DNA of 64,000 nt, taken from positions 1 through 64,000 of the forward strand of contig NZ_WRPR01000007.1 of the NCBI RefSeq assembly GCF_010367455.1, written 5' to 3'. Every line of letters begins with the position of its first letter. Positions within the stretch are counted from its first letter, which is position 1. Source of the stretch: Candidatus Laterigemmans baculatus. GTDB lineage: Bacteria; Planctomycetota; Planctomycetia; Pirellulales; Pirellulaceae. Positions 47,664-55,887 of the stretch are shown in pieces. The notes beneath the pieces were generated by a model that saw only the letters and a program-made list of their open reading frames with translations, was not told the origin of the DNA and ran no database searches. The position numbers were made by a program, and so were the translations under genes.

Positions 47664-47723
47664 CGGCAAGCCGAAGGCGACTGTGTTTCGAAAAGCAGTC
47701 GCCTTCGGCTTGCCGTTAAACGA
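47656..47723. repeat. Family A palindromic repeat, copy A6, carrying a stop codon
   Basis: Intact palindrome with CGTTTAACGGCAAGCCG arms. The TAA within GTTTAACGG is the stop codon of the DUF2752 gene, so the gene ends inside the left arm of the hairpin. Confidence 0.9.
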
Positions 47724-47848
47724 TCACAGCGGTTCATGCTGCGTCCGGTGACAACGGCGGATTAAAAAAAACTGTGGTGGTGCTTCTTTCGCCGTCGACA
47801 ATGCGGATGAACCCCCGATTCATCCACGCTTTTGGGAATCCCCCACCG

Positions 47849-48061
47849 ATGGAACCGCTGAGCAATGTCCGCCAGAATGTGAGCGGATTACTGAAGGTTG
47901 TCGAGCAGCGCGAGAAGACGGCGAACGAGGTCGCGTTTGCCGTGCTGAACAAGCAGCAAGAAGCCACCAAGCAGGCTGGCGCCGCGGTCAATGAAATGCT
48001 CAGCCAAGCGGTCGAAATGAGTCGTCAGCTGGCCGCCGGGCAGCTCGACGTCCGTGCATAG
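47849..48061 (+). CDS. Putative YjfB-like small protein
   Basis: 70 residues from the ATG at 47849 (MEPLSNVRQNVSGLLKV); an upstream frame to 47774 is possible. The pattern EVAFAVLNKQQEATKQAGAAVNEMLSQAVEM and the final LAAGQLDVRA resemble the YjfB 'putative motility protein' family, which has a helical pair and ends in a short Asp-x-Arg/Gln-Ala motif. The likeness is modest and function is unknown. It is followed after 33 bp by the alpha/beta hydrolase. Confidence 0.6.
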   Translation: MEPLSNVRQNVSGLLKVVEQREKTANEVAFAVLNKQQEATKQAGAAVNEMLSQAVEMSRQLAAGQLDVRA

Positions 48062-48094
48062 CCGGTGCTGGATCTCGAGGGAGAGTCAACCCTG

Positions 48095-48913
48095 ATGTCG
48101 ATGACCGAACCCCGCACGATCGCTGTCGATTCTCTCGAGGTGAGCTTCCAAATCGCCGGTCGCGCCGACGCACCTCGGCTCGTGTTGTTGCACGGTTTTC
48201 CGCTGGACCGGCGGATGTGGACTCCCGCGCTGGACCGGCTAGGGGAGCAGTTCCACGTCTACGCGTTCGATCTGCCGGGGTTCGGTGGCAGCGCGCGGAT
48301 CGCGGACTCAGAGACGATGCCGATGCTGGCCGACTGGCTCGCGCGGGTGCTGCCGGCGGCCGAGATCGACTCGCCGATCATCCTCTGCGGGTTGTCGATG
48401 GGAGGCTACATCGCGCTCGAATTCGCCGCCCGCCATCGGGAATGGCTCTCGCACCTGGTGCTGTGCGACACCAAGACAGCGGCTGATACCGAGGAAGCGC
48501 GAGCCGGTCGGCTGGCGCTCGCCGATTCGGTGGGCGAAACGGGCATGGAACCGGTGGCCGCGACGATGCTGGAGAAACTGGTCGCTCCGGAAACGCTCGC
48601 CGACAACCGGCCGCTGGTCGCGTCGGTGCAAAAGATGATGCTAGACAGCGATCCGGCTTCGGTCGCTGCGGTCTCCCGAGGAATGGCGGCCCGCCGCGAT
48701 ACGAGCGACGTGGTCGCAGGACTCACGATCCCGCTACTGAGCATTGTCGGAGAGAGCGACAGCCTGACTTCGCCCGGAATGATGGACGAGTTCACGCGGC
48801 GGGCCCGCAACGGACGCTTGGTCGTCATCCCCGCAGCGGGACATCTCTCCCCAATGGAGCAGCCGAAGGCATTCGCCGCTGCGGTAATCGAATTCGTGAG
48901 CCGAAGGCGCTAG
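48095..48913 (+). CDS. Alpha/beta hydrolase with repeat-derived C-terminus
   Basis: 272 residues from the ATG at 48095, with GAGGGAGAG eight bases before. The fold is standard: LVLLHGFPLDRRMW (oxyanion HG), nucleophile in IILCGLSMGGYIALEFAA, acid near LSIVGESDSLTSP, His in VVIPAAGHLSPMEQP. Similar to 3-oxoadipate enol-lactonase/MenH-like hydrolases, but the substrate is unclear. The last codons read VSRRR then TAG; GTGAGCCGAAGGCGCTAG is the start of a family E repeat, so the terminus and stop codon come from it. Confidence 0.88.
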   Translation: MSMTEPRTIAVDSLEVSFQIAGRADAPRLVLLHGFPLDRRMWTPALDRLGEQFHVYAFDLPGFGGSARIADSETMPMLADWLARVLPAAEIDSPIILCGLSMGGYIALEFAARHREWLSHLVLCDTKTAADTEEARAGRLALADSVGETGMEPVAATMLEKLVAPETLADNRPLVASVQKMMLDSDPASVAAVSRGMAARRDTSDVVAGLTIPLLSIVGESDSLTSPGMMDEFTRRARNGRLVVIPAAGHLSPMEQPKAFAAAVIEFVSRRR

Positions 48914-49030
48914 CCTCGGGTGCATTCCGGTTCGCGGCGCGGGGAATCTTTGCCTTGCAGCGGCATTTTACCTCAAGGCTCGAGCCGGTCGGCAGCGCGA
49001 CGGAACCCGCGGCTAGCGCCGTCGGCTCAC
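48898..49030. repeat. Family E inverted pair
   Basis: GAGCCGAAGGCGCTAGCCTC at 48899 and its inverted counterpart GCGGCTAGCGCCGTCGGCTC at about 49010-49029 enclose about 90 bp that also contains related text (CCGGTTCGCGGCGCG / GGCAGCGCGACGGAACC). The left copy overlaps the end of the hydrolase gene. Confidence 0.8.
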
Positions 49031-49052
49031 CCGCTCACGCAGCCCCTGCCCC

Positions 49053-49259
49053 TCATTCACCGTCCGGGTTCTGCACGTCGAGATTCACTGGGGCGTCTGG
49101 ATCGAGTTCGTCGACCTCGACGTTTTCGCCCTCGAACGTTTCGGGCCGGATCACGTCGTCGCGGACTTGCTGATCCCCGGCGTCGCAGCCGACGAGTGCG
49201 GGAAGGGCAAAACATCCGCAGAAGGCTGCGGCTAGAAGACGACTGGTTCGCCGTTGCAT
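49053..49259 (-). CDS. Small lipoprotein of unknown function
   Basis: 68 residues from the ATG at 49259 (MQRRTSRLLAAAFCGCFAL). The lipobox LPALVGC gives an acylated Cys near residue 24. The mature part is short and very acidic (DQQVRDDVIRPETFEGENVEVDELDPDAPVNLDVQ). Such mini-lipoproteins are common and usually uncharacterised. No obvious partner; it is divergent from hisA with 141 bp between. Confidence 0.75.
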   Translation of the reverse strand: MQRRTSRLLAAAFCGCFALPALVGCDAGDQQVRDDVIRPETFEGENVEVDELDPDAPVNLDVQNPDGE

Positions 49260-49400
49260 GGCTGGGTATCCACAGGGAAGGAGGGAGCACTTAGACAGAG
49301 GGCAATCTGGCAATTCGCGTACCACCCTCCCCTCCCCCGATCGCTCGAGGCTCGTAGACTTGCATGCTTCCGTTTACGAACCACTCCGGAGCGACGCGTT

Positions 49401-50132
49401 ATGGAACTGTGGCCCGCCATCGACTTGCGACACGGTCGCTGTGTGCGGTTGAAGCAGGGAGACTATGACCGCGAGACGGTTTTTGGGGAGGATCCCGCGG
49501 CGATGGCCCGGCACTGGGTCGAAGCCGGCGCGCGTCGTCTGCACTTGGTTGACCTCGATGCGGCTCGCGGGGAGCCGAGCGACGAGAATCGGGCAGCGAT
49601 CCTTGCGATCGTCGAAGCCGCCGGAGTTCCCTGCCAGCTCGGCGGCGGCGTTCGCGACGACGGCTCGATCCGCTCGCTGCTGAATCTCGGGCTCGAACGG
49701 TTGATTGTCGGTAGCGCTGCACTCAAACGCCCCGACTGGTTTGCCAACGCCTGCGATGCTAATCCGGGAAAGCTGGCCGCCGGAATCGACGCTCGCAATG
49801 GCATGGTCGCGACCGATGGTTGGCTCGAGACCAGTTCCACGCCAGCGACCGAACTGGCTCGCGACTTGCGGCGGCGGACCAGCGAGATCTCGGCGATCAT
49901 CTACACCGACATCGCCCGCGACGGAATGATGAGCGGCCCGAACGTCGAAGCGCTGCGAGAGATGGAAGCGGCGACCGATATTCCCGTGATCGCCAGCGGC
50001 GGCGTGACCACGATCGACGACGTGCGGATGCTCGCCGAGTCGGGCACCTACGCCGCAATCATCGGCCGCGCCCTCTATGAAGGGACGATCGATCTCAAGG
50101 AAGCCACCCAAATCGCCGAACCCGCAGCGTAG
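49401..50132 (+). CDS. hisA: Phosphoribosylformimino-AICAR-phosphate isomerase
   Basis: 243 residues from the ATG at 49401 (MELWPAIDLRHGRCVRLKQG). A (beta/alpha)8 isomerase, fourth step of histidine synthesis. Catalytic Asp residues are in PAIDLRHG and IYTDIARDGMMSG; phosphate loops are in CQLGGGVRDDGSIRSLL and IASGGVTTIDDVRML. TrpF-type substrate use (PriA) cannot be excluded but is not expected outside actinomycetes. Ends two bases from the convergent SDR stop. hisI lies 30 kb away; other his genes are not in the window. Confidence 0.95.
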   Translation: MELWPAIDLRHGRCVRLKQGDYDRETVFGEDPAAMARHWVEAGARRLHLVDLDAARGEPSDENRAAILAIVEAAGVPCQLGGGVRDDGSIRSLLNLGLERLIVGSAALKRPDWFANACDANPGKLAAGIDARNGMVATDGWLETSSTPATELARDLRRRTSEISAIIYTDIARDGMMSGPNVEALREMEAATDIPVIASGGVTTIDDVRMLAESGTYAAIIGRALYEGTIDLKEATQIAEPAA

Positions 50133-50134
50133 TA

Positions 50135-50911
50135 CTAGCGGGCGGTCCAGCCACCGTCGACGACCAGCATGCTTCCGGTCACATAGCTCGACGCATCACT
50201 CGCCAAAAAGATCGCCGCTCCTTGGATCTCCTCCATCCGACCCCAGCGGTTCAGGGCGGTGGCGCCGAGGATGAACTGTTTGGCCTCTTCCGAATCGGCG
50301 ATCGGTTCGTTCATCGGAGTCAGGAAGGGGCCGGGGCAGATCGCGTTGACGTTGATTCCGGCTGGAGCCAGTTCCAGGGCGAGCGCCCGCGTCATCTGGA
50401 CGACCGCTCCTTTGCTCGACGCATAGGGGGTGCGGTTGGCCAACCCGACCAAGCCGAGGGTGCTGGCCATGTTGATGATTCGCCCCCTGCCGGCTTGCTT
50501 CAGATGGGGCACCGCCGCGCGGGTCATCAGCCACATCCCGTCGACGTTGATCGACTGGACGCGGCGAAACTCTTCAAAGCTCAGCTCCTCGATCGCTCCC
50601 CGAAGATTGATCCCGGCATTGTTGACCAGGATGTCGAGCGTTCCCATCCGTTCGATCGATTGCTCGACCACCCGCTCCACGTCCTCCGCCGCGGTGATGT
50701 CTCCTGCGAGCCCGATCGACTCCGTGCCATAATCGGCAGCCAATTGACGTGCGGTCTCGCGGACCTCCGCTTCGTTGCGGCTGACCAGCACCGTCCGGGC
50801 GCCGGCCGAAGCGAGCCCCGCGGCCATCGCCGCCCCGAGCCCTTTCGAGCCGCCAGTGACCACTGCCACTCGCCCACTCAAATCGAACTGTTGGATCCCC
50901 GGGAGCGTCAT
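50135..50911 (-). CDS. SDR family oxidoreductase
   Basis: 258 residues, classical short-chain dehydrogenase. NAD(P) site VVTGGSKGLGAAMAAGLASAG, NNAGINLRGAIEE, catalytic Ser in IINMASTLGLV, Tyr-Lys in TPYASSKGAVVQMTRAL, and CPGPFLTPMN. The set resembles gluconate 5-dehydrogenase/FabG-like enzymes; a fatty acid role is unlikely because no fab genes adjoin it. Substrate is unknown. It begins 175 bp from ruvX (divergent). Confidence 0.9.
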   Translation of the reverse strand: MTLPGIQQFDLSGRVAVVTGGSKGLGAAMAAGLASAGARTVLVSRNEAEVRETARQLAADYGTESIGLAGDITAAEDVERVVEQSIERMGTLDILVNNAGINLRGAIEELSFEEFRRVQSINVDGMWLMTRAAVPHLKQAGRGRIINMASTLGLVGLANRTPYASSKGAVVQMTRALALELAPAGINVNAICPGPFLTPMNEPIADSEEAKQFILGATALNRWGRMEEIQGAAIFLASDASSYVTGSMLVVDGGWTAR

Positions 50912-51086
50912 GATGGATATCGGTTCCTCGTGTCGAGTCCCAACGAAAGCCGAGCGTCACTGAAAGCGCGAGGCGGATGGAACGAGCTTCAAAACATACC
51001 CGACCACCGCTTCGCCGGTTACCATGGCCGCCGTTTTGATGGTTTCCTTCTGAGAGCGGAGTCCCTTGAGCACATCTCCCGAGAAT

Positions 51087-51614
51087 ATGCCTCCCACCAG
51101 CACGCCGCACCCGAGCACGCTGGCCGCTTTTCCCGAGAGCGGACGTTTGGCCGCGGTTGATTACGGCACGGTGCGGATCGGGATCGCGATCTGCGATCCC
51201 GGGCGGATTTTGGTCAGCCCGCATGCGGTGCATACCCGTGGTCGTGCCGAAGCCGAGGCTGAGTTTTTTCGCCGCTTGGCGGTCGAGGAGCGGGTGGCCG
51301 GGTTTGTCGTGGGGCTGCCGATTCACTGCGATGGAGGGGAGAGCCCAAAATCGATCGAGGCTCGCGCGTTCGCCCGTTGGCTGCACGAACTGACCGGTCT
51401 TCCGACTCGACTGTTCGACGAACGGTTTACGACCGCCCAGGCCCAGCGGCGGCTTCGCCCCTCCAAGCTGACGCACAAGCACCGCAAGCAGAGGATTGAC
51501 GCCGTCGCCGCCCAGGTGCTACTGGAAGCTTTCCTCGAGGTTGCCGAGTACACCGGAGAACTCCCCGGTCAAGCCATCGATGCCCCCAGCGAGGGAGACG
51601 AATCACTCGACTAA
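51087..51614 (+). CDS. ruvX: RuvX/YqgF-type putative Holliday junction resolvase
   Basis: 175 residues from the ATG at 51087; a TTG at 51066 with GGAG just before gives 182. RNase H-fold nuclease implicated in pre-16S rRNA processing and branched-DNA resolution. The family motifs are LAAVDYGTVRIGIAICDPG, GFVVGLPIHCDGGESPKSIEARAFARWL, LPTRLFDERFTTAQAQRRL and KQRIDAVAAQVLLEAFLE. The C-terminus extends about 25 acidic residues past the usual end. A single gene between repeats. Confidence 0.9.
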   Translation: MPPTSTPHPSTLAAFPESGRLAAVDYGTVRIGIAICDPGRILVSPHAVHTRGRAEAEAEFFRRLAVEERVAGFVVGLPIHCDGGESPKSIEARAFARWLHELTGLPTRLFDERFTTAQAQRRLRPSKLTHKHRKQRIDAVAAQVLLEAFLEVAEYTGELPGQAIDAPSEGDESLD

Positions 51615-51936
51615 CTACGGTCAATCCATCAGCCGCCGGGCTCCTTGCGTGCGACACCCTCCCCCCGGGAGGGTCGCGAGGGACGAGCGGGGAGGGAGAT
51701 TCGCGATGTGGGGCACATAAGAGGAATGGATCCAGCGAGCCCTCCCCGGGCCTGAGAGCCCGACCCTCCCGGCGGGAGGGTGATGGTGACGAATAATTTT
51801 TTGACAGAACCAGACGCCCCGCGGCTGACCAATCCGTGAGAAAACTTTGCAGCAGGGAGCGGACCTTCGATCTCCCTCCTCGCGACTTTCTGGCGGATAA
51901 TCCGGCATAAGCGAATCGCCCCCGGTTCGTACTCAG

Positions 51937-51952
51937 GAAAATCGAGATTTTC
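51937..51952. promoter_or_regulatory. Perfect 16-bp dyad, possible operator
   Basis: GAAAATCGAGATTTTC is a perfect inverted repeat that lies four bases before the GGAACTT box. It could be a regulator binding site; no regulator is known. Confidence 0.45.
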
Positions 51953-51956
51953 GGGA

Positions 51957-51987
51957 GGAACTTTACCCCCTTGTACTGCATCGAATC
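51957..51987 (+). promoter_or_regulatory. Candidate ECF (sigma-E-like) promoter
   Basis: GGAACTT at 51957-51963, 17 bases, then TCGAATC at 51981-51987. GGAACTT is the usual -35 box of sigma-E-type promoters; the -10 is a looser match. It would give a leader of about 190 bases to the anti-sigma-like gene. Confidence 0.45.
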
Positions 51988-52186
51988 CTCGCTTTCACCG
52001 ATCGATCACGGTCCCGTCGCGATCCGGACCCGCATCGGGACGAGCGATTCAACAGCGACACCGAGTTGAAATCTTCCTGCACCGTTTGTTGACTTGCGGG
52101 ATCCTCCTGAACGGGAATCGGGGGATGTAGAGACCCGCAGGTCGGAATCGCTGCTTTTCCACTACTTCGGCCAACCGAGCCCTGTC

Positions 52187-53545
52187 ATGAGTCTCCCTCG
52201 GGAACTCCTCGATGAATTGCTCAGCGCATACATGGATGGTGAGCTGAGCGCCGACGAGCACGCCCGCGTCGAACAGATGCTGGCGGCCGATCCGGAGCTG
52301 CGCGAATCGCTGCGGCTGCTCGAGAAGCAAGCGGAGGCGATTCGCCACTCGCTCCAGTCGGCTCCCCGGCTCGGCTGCGACTTTTCCGAGCGAGTTCTGG
52401 CGGCCACGTTCGCCGAAGCCCAGCGGCAATCGCTCGATCCGGCCCACCCGGTCCGAAAAGCGGCCGCCCAGCCGGCGCCGCAGCAACCCGCACCCGGGCA
52501 CTCCTTCCCGGTTCGCCGCCCCGATCGCTCCGGCGGACTCCGCGAGCCCTCGCATCGCCGCGTCGGGGGCAGTGCCTTCGGCCGTCGGCACTACATCGCT
52601 GGGTTGGCGATCGCTGCCAGCTTGGCCTTAGCCGCCGTCTTCTACCGGGGGCAAGACGGCGAGCGGCCGCTTGCCAAAGTTGACGTGCCGGGCCACGGCC
52701 CGCTCGAGGTCGAGCAGCTCCCTCAAGCTCCGCTGCTCGAAGCGGTGGACCAACTCGCCGAGGCCGAGGACCTGCTTCCCGAGGCTGGACCCGACTCCGC
52801 GGTCGCCGCCAGTCCTGTACCAGCCGCCGAGCAGCCTGCGGCGAGTGCCGCCGAGGCGCCGCGGATGGCAGCAAACGCTCCGGCGGCCACTTCTCCGGCT
52901 GCCACTTCTCCGGGGATCCGCACGGCGGAGGCCGAGGCGTCTCGGGCGGCGGCGATTGCGAGCGATCAAGTGGCGCTGCGGGCGGTGCTGGTGTACGAAG
53001 TGAACCTCACGCCGCTCGGTCGCCAGCAGAACGTCGTCAACCGCGCGTTTCGCGAAGCGCAGATCCGCACCGCCGATCAGCGGGAAATCGACGAGTCGCT
53101 CGTCAGCTACCTCCGTAGCGGAGGCGTGATCGGAGGAATCGAAGAGAGGCAGACGGCGAGCGACGGCAGCGAAGTCAGCGTGCTGTTTCTGGAGGGTTCC
53201 GGGAAGCGGCTCGAAAAATTGATGCTGACGCTGCTTGCGGCGACCGAGGAAGTCCACAGCGTCGGCTTTTCGCTGGCCATGGATCCGCCGGTGATGGCGG
53301 CGATCGATTCGCTCCGCGAGGTCGACCCGACCAAGATCCGAGGAGACGCGGCGAGCGTGCTTGCCCAACCGCTTGCACCGCAGGGGCTGGCCGATCGCGT
53401 CGGCGGGTTTACCGCCGGCAGCCGCAGCTTTACGCCACTCAACCGCGACGCGCTCCAGGCCATGGCCGGGTTGGGCGGGATGACCTCGGGCGAAGAGACC
53501 GACATCACCGCGATGACGTTCCTCATCATCCGTTCGCAGCCATAG
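52187..53545 (+). CDS. Anti-sigma-factor-like membrane protein
   Basis: 452 residues from the ATG at 52187 (MSLPRELLDELLSAYMDGEL). The start DELLSAYMDGELSADEHARVEQMLAADPELRESLRLL is the N-terminal form of planctomycete anti-sigma factors, without the HxxxCxxC zinc site. One membrane helix (YIAGLAIAASLALAAVFY) lies near residue 150. The outer part is Ala/Pro/Glu-rich, then a folded C-terminal region (LRAVLVYEVNLTPLGRQQNVVNRAF ... VSVLFLEGSGKRLEKLMLTLL). No sigma factor gene is directly upstream, so its partner is probably elsewhere; the sigma gene at 55888-56535 is on the other strand. Confidence 0.75.
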   Translation: MSLPRELLDELLSAYMDGELSADEHARVEQMLAADPELRESLRLLEKQAEAIRHSLQSAPRLGCDFSERVLAATFAEAQRQSLDPAHPVRKAAAQPAPQQPAPGHSFPVRRPDRSGGLREPSHRRVGGSAFGRRHYIAGLAIAASLALAAVFYRGQDGERPLAKVDVPGHGPLEVEQLPQAPLLEAVDQLAEAEDLLPEAGPDSAVAASPVPAAEQPAASAAEAPRMAANAPAATSPAATSPGIRTAEAEASRAAAIASDQVALRAVLVYEVNLTPLGRQQNVVNRAFREAQIRTADQREIDESLVSYLRSGGVIGGIEERQTASDGSEVSVLFLEGSGKRLEKLMLTLLAATEEVHSVGFSLAMDPPVMAAIDSLREVDPTKIRGDAASVLAQPLAPQGLADRVGGFTAGSRSFTPLNRDALQAMAGLGGMTSGEETDITAMTFLIIRSQP

Positions 53546-53569
53546 CCGCCCCGCGCTAGCGTCCGATCA

Positions 53570-53780
53570 TTCATCAGCCGCAACGCGCTAGCGTCCGGTT
53601 TCCCCGGCTTGAGCCGTAGGCGCTAGCCTCGGGCCCGCTGCGGTCCGCGCCGTGGAGAAACGTTGCTCGGCCGCGGCGTTTAACTCCGAGTTCGATCCGT
53701 TCAGCAGCGTGACCGAACCCGCGGCTAGCGCCGTCGGCTCAAAAGTAGATGGCATTCGGCTAGCACCCGGCGGCTGACGT
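53570..53780. repeat. Families B and E repeats between anti-sigma-like and small membrane protein genes
   Basis: Left family B half (CATCAGCCGCAACGCGCTAG) at 53570, an inverted family E pair (GAGCCGTAGGCGCTAGCCTC at 53611 and GCGGCTAGCGCCGTCGGCTC at about 53722-53741), then a right B half (GGCTAGCACCCGGCGGCTGA) at 53758. The E pair is thus nested inside the B pair. It fills the convergent gap. Confidence 0.8.
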
Positions 53781-53814
53781 GAAGGCCCAAGACCCGCCAG
53801 TTGCCAGTTGTGCT

Positions 53815-54105
53815 TCACCCCGAGCGGCGGCGTTCGAAGTACCGCCAGAACCCGAGCAGGGTCGAGAGCACTCCGGCCAAGAGCAGCGGTGCGGTGTAGG
53901 TGAACATCACGAAGATGACGTGCATCTTCCGGCTCCCCGAGCCGCTGCCGCCGCCGCTTCCGCCGAGCAGCACGCTCACCTCACTGGCCACCGCCGGCAC
54001 CCGCGACGCCCAATAAACCGCTCCGGCGAGCACGCAGAAGATGACGTTCATCAGCAACATAAAGCTGAGGCTCATCTGCGGCGGTTTGCGGTGAGGTGGC
54101 GACAC
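53815..54105 (-). CDS. Small two-helix membrane protein
   Basis: 96 residues from a GTG at 54105, or 86 from the ATG at 54075. Two hydrophobic segments (FMLLMNVIFCVLAGAVYWAS and VIFVMFTYTAPLLLAGVLSTLLGFW) are separated by a Gly/Ser-rich loop (LLGGSGGGSGSGS). The end is basic (RYFERRRSG). I do not recognise the family. It follows the kinase gene by about 105 bp on the same strand and may belong to the sigma/kinase unit. Confidence 0.65.
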   Translation of the reverse strand: MSPPHRKPPQMSLSFMLLMNVIFCVLAGAVYWASRVPAVASEVSVLLGGSGGGSGSGSRKMHVIFVMFTYTAPLLLAGVLSTLLGFWRYFERRRSG

Positions 54106-54210
54106 GTGGGGCGAACCTGGCGGTGGAACGATTGCTGCCGAAGGTGGAGGCGAACCGGCGCCGCATCGCTGCGGTAGCCCGGCTCGCCATTTTATACCGC
54201 GCCGCGGCGG

Positions 54211-55860
54211 CTACGAGGCATTGAGCGTCCGCTGGCGATGATACTTCAGCCCGGGAAGGAACAGGCAGGGAGCGATCACGAAGCCGAAGATGAGCAGGTC
54301 GAAGCGGGGGAACACGGCCATAGCGACCGCCGCTGCCAGCAGCGCCACGGCCTGGGCGTAGAAAGCGCCGCTGAAAATACCGGCCGAGATGATAAAGGCC
54401 GCCGATGCGGTGACAGCGATCAAGGGTGAAAGGGTGAGGACTCGGAGGCTCAACCACCACTCGAGCAGAAACAGAGTCCCAATGGCAATGAGAGCGGCCG
54501 CCCAGACATGAGCTGTCTGCCGCTCGACGAACGTCACTGGCCCCATCCGCCGTCGCTGTCGCCAAAAGACGACTCCCCAGGCTCCGGTGCCGATGGTCCA
54601 GAGGGCCGCGTAGACGGCGCGGTGGTTCACGTCAACGTACTCGAAAATCCAGGTCGCCATGCTGACGATCCACAGGACTAGGCTGTTCCACATCCAGAGC
54701 CGTCCCCAATTCTCCAACACGGCCGCGTGATGGGTTTCGCGAAACAGCCGGGCGAAAACTTGGCTGAAGCGACCCGAGCGAGCCGAGACCCGCTCGTCCT
54801 TGAGGAACGCTTCCAGATCGTCGGCCAGTTCATCGGCCGTCTCATATCGCAGGTCGACCGGCTTCTGCAGGCAGCGGACGACGATCATCTCCAGGTCGCG
54901 ATCGAGCTGCGGCCGCAGCGCTCGCGGCGGCGGCGGGTCTTGCTCGAGGATCAACAGCATCATTTCGACCGGCGAGTCGGCCGCCAGCGGCGGTCGCCCG
55001 GTCAAGGCATGGTAGAGGACGCATCCGAGGGCATAGATATCACTGGCCGGTCCGACCGTGCCCCGCTTTCCCGCCGCCTGCTCGGGAGCCATGTACGCCG
55101 GCGTCCCCAGCACCATCCCGCTCCGCGTCAGCTGCGCGTCGTTGGCGCCCTGCTTGGCGAGTCCGAAATCGGTCAAGTGCGGAATGCCCTGCTCGTCGAG
55201 CAAAATATTCGAGGGCTTCACGTCCCGGTGCAGGACGCCTTGACGGTGGGCGTAGCCGATTGCCCGCGCCGCCTGAGCCACCAGCTGAGCTGCTTCCCGC
55301 TCCGGAAGCGGACCTTCGGCCAATCGCTCGGCCAGCGTTTGCCCGCGGATCATCTGCATGCTGAAGTACGGCCGGCCGTCCACGTCGCCGACGTCGTAGA
55401 CCGGAACGATGTTCGGATGCTCGAGCCTCGCCGTGGCGGTCGCCTCGGCGAAAAAACGCTGCAGGTCGGCTTCGCTGGCCAGCCGCCCGCGGAGGATCAT
55501 CTTCACCGCCACTTCGCGGTTCAAGCTGACCTGCCGCGCTCGAAAGACGACCCCCATGCCCCCCCGCCCGAGCTCTTCGAGCAGCTCGTAGTCGCCGATC
55601 AGAATCGGCAGCTCGAGCCCCCGCCACCGCTCGGTCCCCTCAGCCGCTGGCACTTCGTCCTGCGAGACCCCGACCGCGTCGGTCACCAGCACGGCGCCCC
55701 AAAGATTTCGCAGATCGTCCGCCAGATCCGGCTGAGCGCGGCAGACCCGTTCGAGGTCGACCGGCTGACCGCGGGCGACTTCATCGGCCATTTCCGAGAG
55801 CAGGATCGCCAGCCGCTGCTCCCGCTCGTCCGCCTCGTCCTGCTCTGGATCCCCGATCAA
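54211..55860 (-). CDS. Membrane Ser/Thr protein kinase (PknB-like)
   Basis: 549 residues. Residues 1-85 precede a Hanks-type kinase: Gly loop LGRGGMGVVFRARQ, Lys in VAVKMILRG, HRD in GVLHRDVKPSNILLDEQ, DFG in HLTDFGLAKQG, and the APE-type segment GTPAYMAPEQAAGKRGTVGPASDIYALGC. From about residue 395 on there are five to six hydrophobic segments (LVLWIVSMATWIF, VWAAALIAIGTLFLLEWW, AASAAFIIS-type). No PASTA domain. The sigma factor gene begins upstream, 27 bp away, so a sigma-kinase pair that senses an envelope signal is the likely role. Confidence 0.93.
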   Translation of the reverse strand: MIGDPEQDEADEREQRLAILLSEMADEVARGQPVDLERVCRAQPDLADDLRNLWGAVLVTDAVGVSQDEVPAAEGTERWRGLELPILIGDYELLEELGRGGMGVVFRARQVSLNREVAVKMILRGRLASEADLQRFFAEATATARLEHPNIVPVYDVGDVDGRPYFSMQMIRGQTLAERLAEGPLPEREAAQLVAQAARAIGYAHRQGVLHRDVKPSNILLDEQGIPHLTDFGLAKQGANDAQLTRSGMVLGTPAYMAPEQAAGKRGTVGPASDIYALGCVLYHALTGRPPLAADSPVEMMLLILEQDPPPPRALRPQLDRDLEMIVVRCLQKPVDLRYETADELADDLEAFLKDERVSARSGRFSQVFARLFRETHHAAVLENWGRLWMWNSLVLWIVSMATWIFEYVDVNHRAVYAALWTIGTGAWGVVFWRQRRRMGPVTFVERQTAHVWAAALIAIGTLFLLEWWLSLRVLTLSPLIAVTASAAFIISAGIFSGAFYAQAVALLAAAVAMAVFPRFDLLIFGFVIAPCLFLPGLKYHRQRTLNAS

Positions 55861-55887
55861 TCTTCCAACCCTTGCTCCAGCCTCGTC

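Larger units (their letters stand above)
51615..52186. other. Intergenic region: families B and C repeats, then a control region
   Basis: The first 180 bp carry a partial family B piece (CATCAGCCGCCGGGC) at 51627 and an opposed family C pair (51655-51785). From 51790 on, the base composition becomes normal and holds a dyad (51937-51952) and a sigma-E-like promoter (51957-51987), about 200 bp before the anti-sigma-like gene. No gene is seen in the remainder. Confidence 0.7.
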
